DNA of 6,484 nt from a bacterium. Its GTDB lineage: Bacteria > Planctomycetota > Phycisphaerae > Phycisphaerales > UBA1924. The stretch is taken from positions 5,918 through 12,401 of the forward strand of contig NVSM01000060.1 of assembly GCA_002401225.1 (NCBI GenBank). Direction: 5' to 3'. The notes below the pieces were generated by a model. It made no database searches, was not told the DNA's origin, and worked only from the letters and a program-made list of their open reading frames with translations. The position numbers and the translations under genes were made by a program. The stretch's first letter is position 1. Every line of letters starts with the position of its first letter. Of this stretch, positions 5,026 through 6,484 are shown one piece after another.

Positions 5026-6484
5026 ATGCCCGTGAGTAAAAAAACAGCTCCGATCCTGGCCGCCCTAGACCTCGGATCAAATAGCTTTCACATGGTGGTA
5101 GCACGCAGATCGGCCAATGGCTCCCTACAGATAATAGACCGACTACGTGAACCGGTTCGACTCGGTTTAGGCCTGCACGACGGGGCACTTGATCAGCAGA
5201 CCGAGCTCAATGCCCTCGATTGCCTGCAACGTTTCGGGCAACGCATACAGCAGTTACCTGCCCAGGCAGTGCGGGCAGTTGGCACAAATACCTTACGCCA
5301 ACTGCGTAATGGTGAGCAGTTTCTGCACCGAGCCAGCGAAGCGCTCTATCACCCAGTGGACATAATATCGGGTATTGAAGAAGCTCGGCTGATTTTTCTT
5401 GGTGTTGCCCATTCGTTACAGAGCAGTGAACGCCGACTGGTGATCGATATTGGCGGCGGCAGTACCGAACTGATCGTCGGCCAGGGCTTTAAGCCAGAAG
5501 CTATGGAAAGTGTCTATGCCGGCTGCATCTCTATCGGTCGGCGGGCATTTGCTGATGGCCAGCTGAGCAGCACGAGAATGCGCAAAGCACAGATTGCTGC
5601 ACAACGTCAGTTCGAACCGGTGATCGAAACCTTTGTCGATTTGCAGTGGCAAACGGTGGTCGGTGCCTCCGGCACTATCCGCGCAGTGCGAGATGTAGCA
5701 GCCGCCTGCAAGCTGACAGAACAGGCTGACACCAGTGAACTAACCCGTGCGGCTGTCGATGAAATATGTTCGCGCGTGGTCGCCGCCGGCCACCTGGACA
5801 AACTCGATCTGCCGGGGCTAAAAGACGACCGGAAGTCGGTTTTCGCTGGTGGAATTGCCGTCCTCAAAACCGTTTTTGAAATGCTGGCGCTCGAACGTAT
5901 GAGTGTGTCTGATGGGGCTCTACGCGAAGGACTGCTGTTCGACCTGATCGGCCGCAGCGGCGATGATGATGTCCGTGAAAGCACGGTAAAAGCTTTAGCG
6001 GTGCGCTACCACGTAAACCAGAAACGCGCCGAATTGATAGCGGCGACGGCGGCCAGCTTTCTGCGCCAGATTGGCAAAACTGCCGGAGTTGATATCCCCG
6101 AAGCGGACAAGTTTTTGTGTTGGGCAACTACGCTGCACACTATCGGCCTGGATATCGCCCATAGCAGTTACCACAAGCATGGCGCTTATATTCTTGCCAA
6201 TGCCGATCTGCCCGGATTCAGTCGCGAAGAAAAGCAGCTGCTGGCGCTATTGGTACGCGGCCATCGCCGTAAATTACCTGGCGAACTGGTAGGCGCCTTA
6301 CGAAGCTCCTGGCAGCCAGGTGCGAGCTGGCTACTGGTAATAATCCGCTTAGCGGTATTACTGCATCGCGGCAGGCAGCAACAGGCTTTGCCAAAAATTG
6401 AGCTCACCAGCGAGAAGCAGACTTTAACCTTGACCTTGCCGAAACACTGGCTAGCGGACCATCCTTTAACCGCCGCCGACCTGG
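5026..6484 (+). CDS. ppx: Exopolyphosphatase (Ppx/GppA family), 3' end beyond the window
   Basis: The frame is open from ATG 5026 for 486 codons to the window edge; E. coli Ppx has about 510 residues, so only a short C-terminal piece is missing. It belongs to the ASKHA fold and removes terminal phosphates from inorganic polyphosphate; the related GppA also hydrolyses pppGpp. The motifs appear in order: phosphate-1 loop ALDLGSNSFH (13-22), GTNTLR, SGIEEARLIF with the catalytic-type Glu (118 or 119), phosphate-2 loop IDIGGGSTE (140-148), GASGTIRA, DDRKSVFAGG (267-276), SDGALREG (295-302), then the HD-like C-terminal domain with HTIGLDIAHSSYHKHGAYIL (371-390). The RKSVF and GLDIAHS-type blocks favour Ppx over GppA. 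The ribosome-binding site is weak (AGAG next to the ATG); a GTG at 5032 is an alternative start. ppk, often a neighbour of ppx, is not in the window. Confidence 0.93.
   Translation, partial: MPVSKKTAPILAALDLGSNSFHMVVARRSANGSLQIIDRLREPVRLGLGLHDGALDQQTELNALDCLQRFGQRIQQLPAQAVRAVGTNTLRQLRNGEQFLHRASEALYHPVDIISGIEEARLIFLGVAHSLQSSERRLVIDIGGGSTELIVGQGFKPEAMESVYAGCISIGRRAFADGQLSSTRMRKAQIAAQRQFEPVIETFVDLQWQTVVGASGTIRAVRDVAAACKLTEQADTSELTRAAVDEICSRVVAAGHLDKLDLPGLKDDRKSVFAGGIAVLKTVFEMLALERMSVSDGALREGLLFDLIGRSGDDDVRESTVKALAVRYHVNQKRAELIAATAASFLRQIGKTAGVDIPEADKFLCWATTLHTIGLDIAHSSYHKHGAYILANADLPGFSREEKQLLALLVRGHRRKLPGELVGALRSSWQPGASWLLVIIRLAVLLHRGRQQQALPKIELTSEKQTLTLTLPKHWLADHPLTAADL

Noticed and set aside
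4913..5188. Minus-strand open frame of 91 codons opposite the start of ppx
   Set aside because: It overlaps the ppx N-terminus with its highly conserved ALDLGSNS motif and shows no recognisable protein features; it is a shadow frame.
1..6484. CRISPR array, tRNA or rRNA genes, insertion sequence ends or integrase
   Set aside because: No regularly spaced repeats, cloverleaf-like segments, transposase motifs or terminal inverted repeats were found by eye on either strand.

Overview
The window appears to be two unrelated pieces of bacterial DNA joined near position 1976-1990. The left piece (about 1-1990) holds two tandem minus-strand genes of the secreted zinc-carboxypeptidase (peptidase M14) type, with Asp/Gly-rich calcium-loop-like segments. 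Proteins of this style are common in Planctomycetota, so a marine planctomycete-like source is my inference. The right piece (about 1976-6484) reads as an ordinary gammaproteobacterial chromosome: an RND efflux adaptor and the first 35 or so codons of its RND pump, two universal stress proteins, a YjdF/DUF2238 membrane protein, and an exopolyphosphatase that closely follows the Escherichia coli Ppx motif pattern.

Layout: 1-647 (-) is the N-terminal part of a secreted M14 carboxypeptidase that runs off the left edge. 644-1990 (-) is the C-terminal part of a second M14-like protein, coupled to the first by an ATGA overlap. At 1976-1990 the minus-strand sequence switches out of frame from an RND transporter start (ATG at 2082) into that second gene, so both genes are broken at the same point. 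2094-3197 (-) is the RND periplasmic adaptor. 3285-3725 and 3739-4182 (-) are two tandem UspA-type genes. 4285-4893 (-) is the YjdF-like protein. 4894-5025 is a divergent intergenic region. 5026-6484 (+) is ppx, running off the right edge near its natural end.

How the genes relate: transcription on the minus strand would run yjdF, usp, usp, adaptor, RND pump. The usp pair is tightly spaced (13 bp), and the adaptor stop overlaps the ribosome-binding site of the pump, so adaptor and pump are clearly one operon. Usp to adaptor (87 bp) and yjdF to usp (102 bp) are looser and may or may not be co-transcribed. ppx is divergent.

The strongest anomaly is the junction itself, which sits on a 15-bp stretch that fits both genes. 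A chimeric assembly is the simplest explanation; a real microhomology-mediated recombination is possible. I do not see a CRISPR array, tRNA, rRNA, insertion sequence or defence system, and I do not see convincing evidence of a new biological system.
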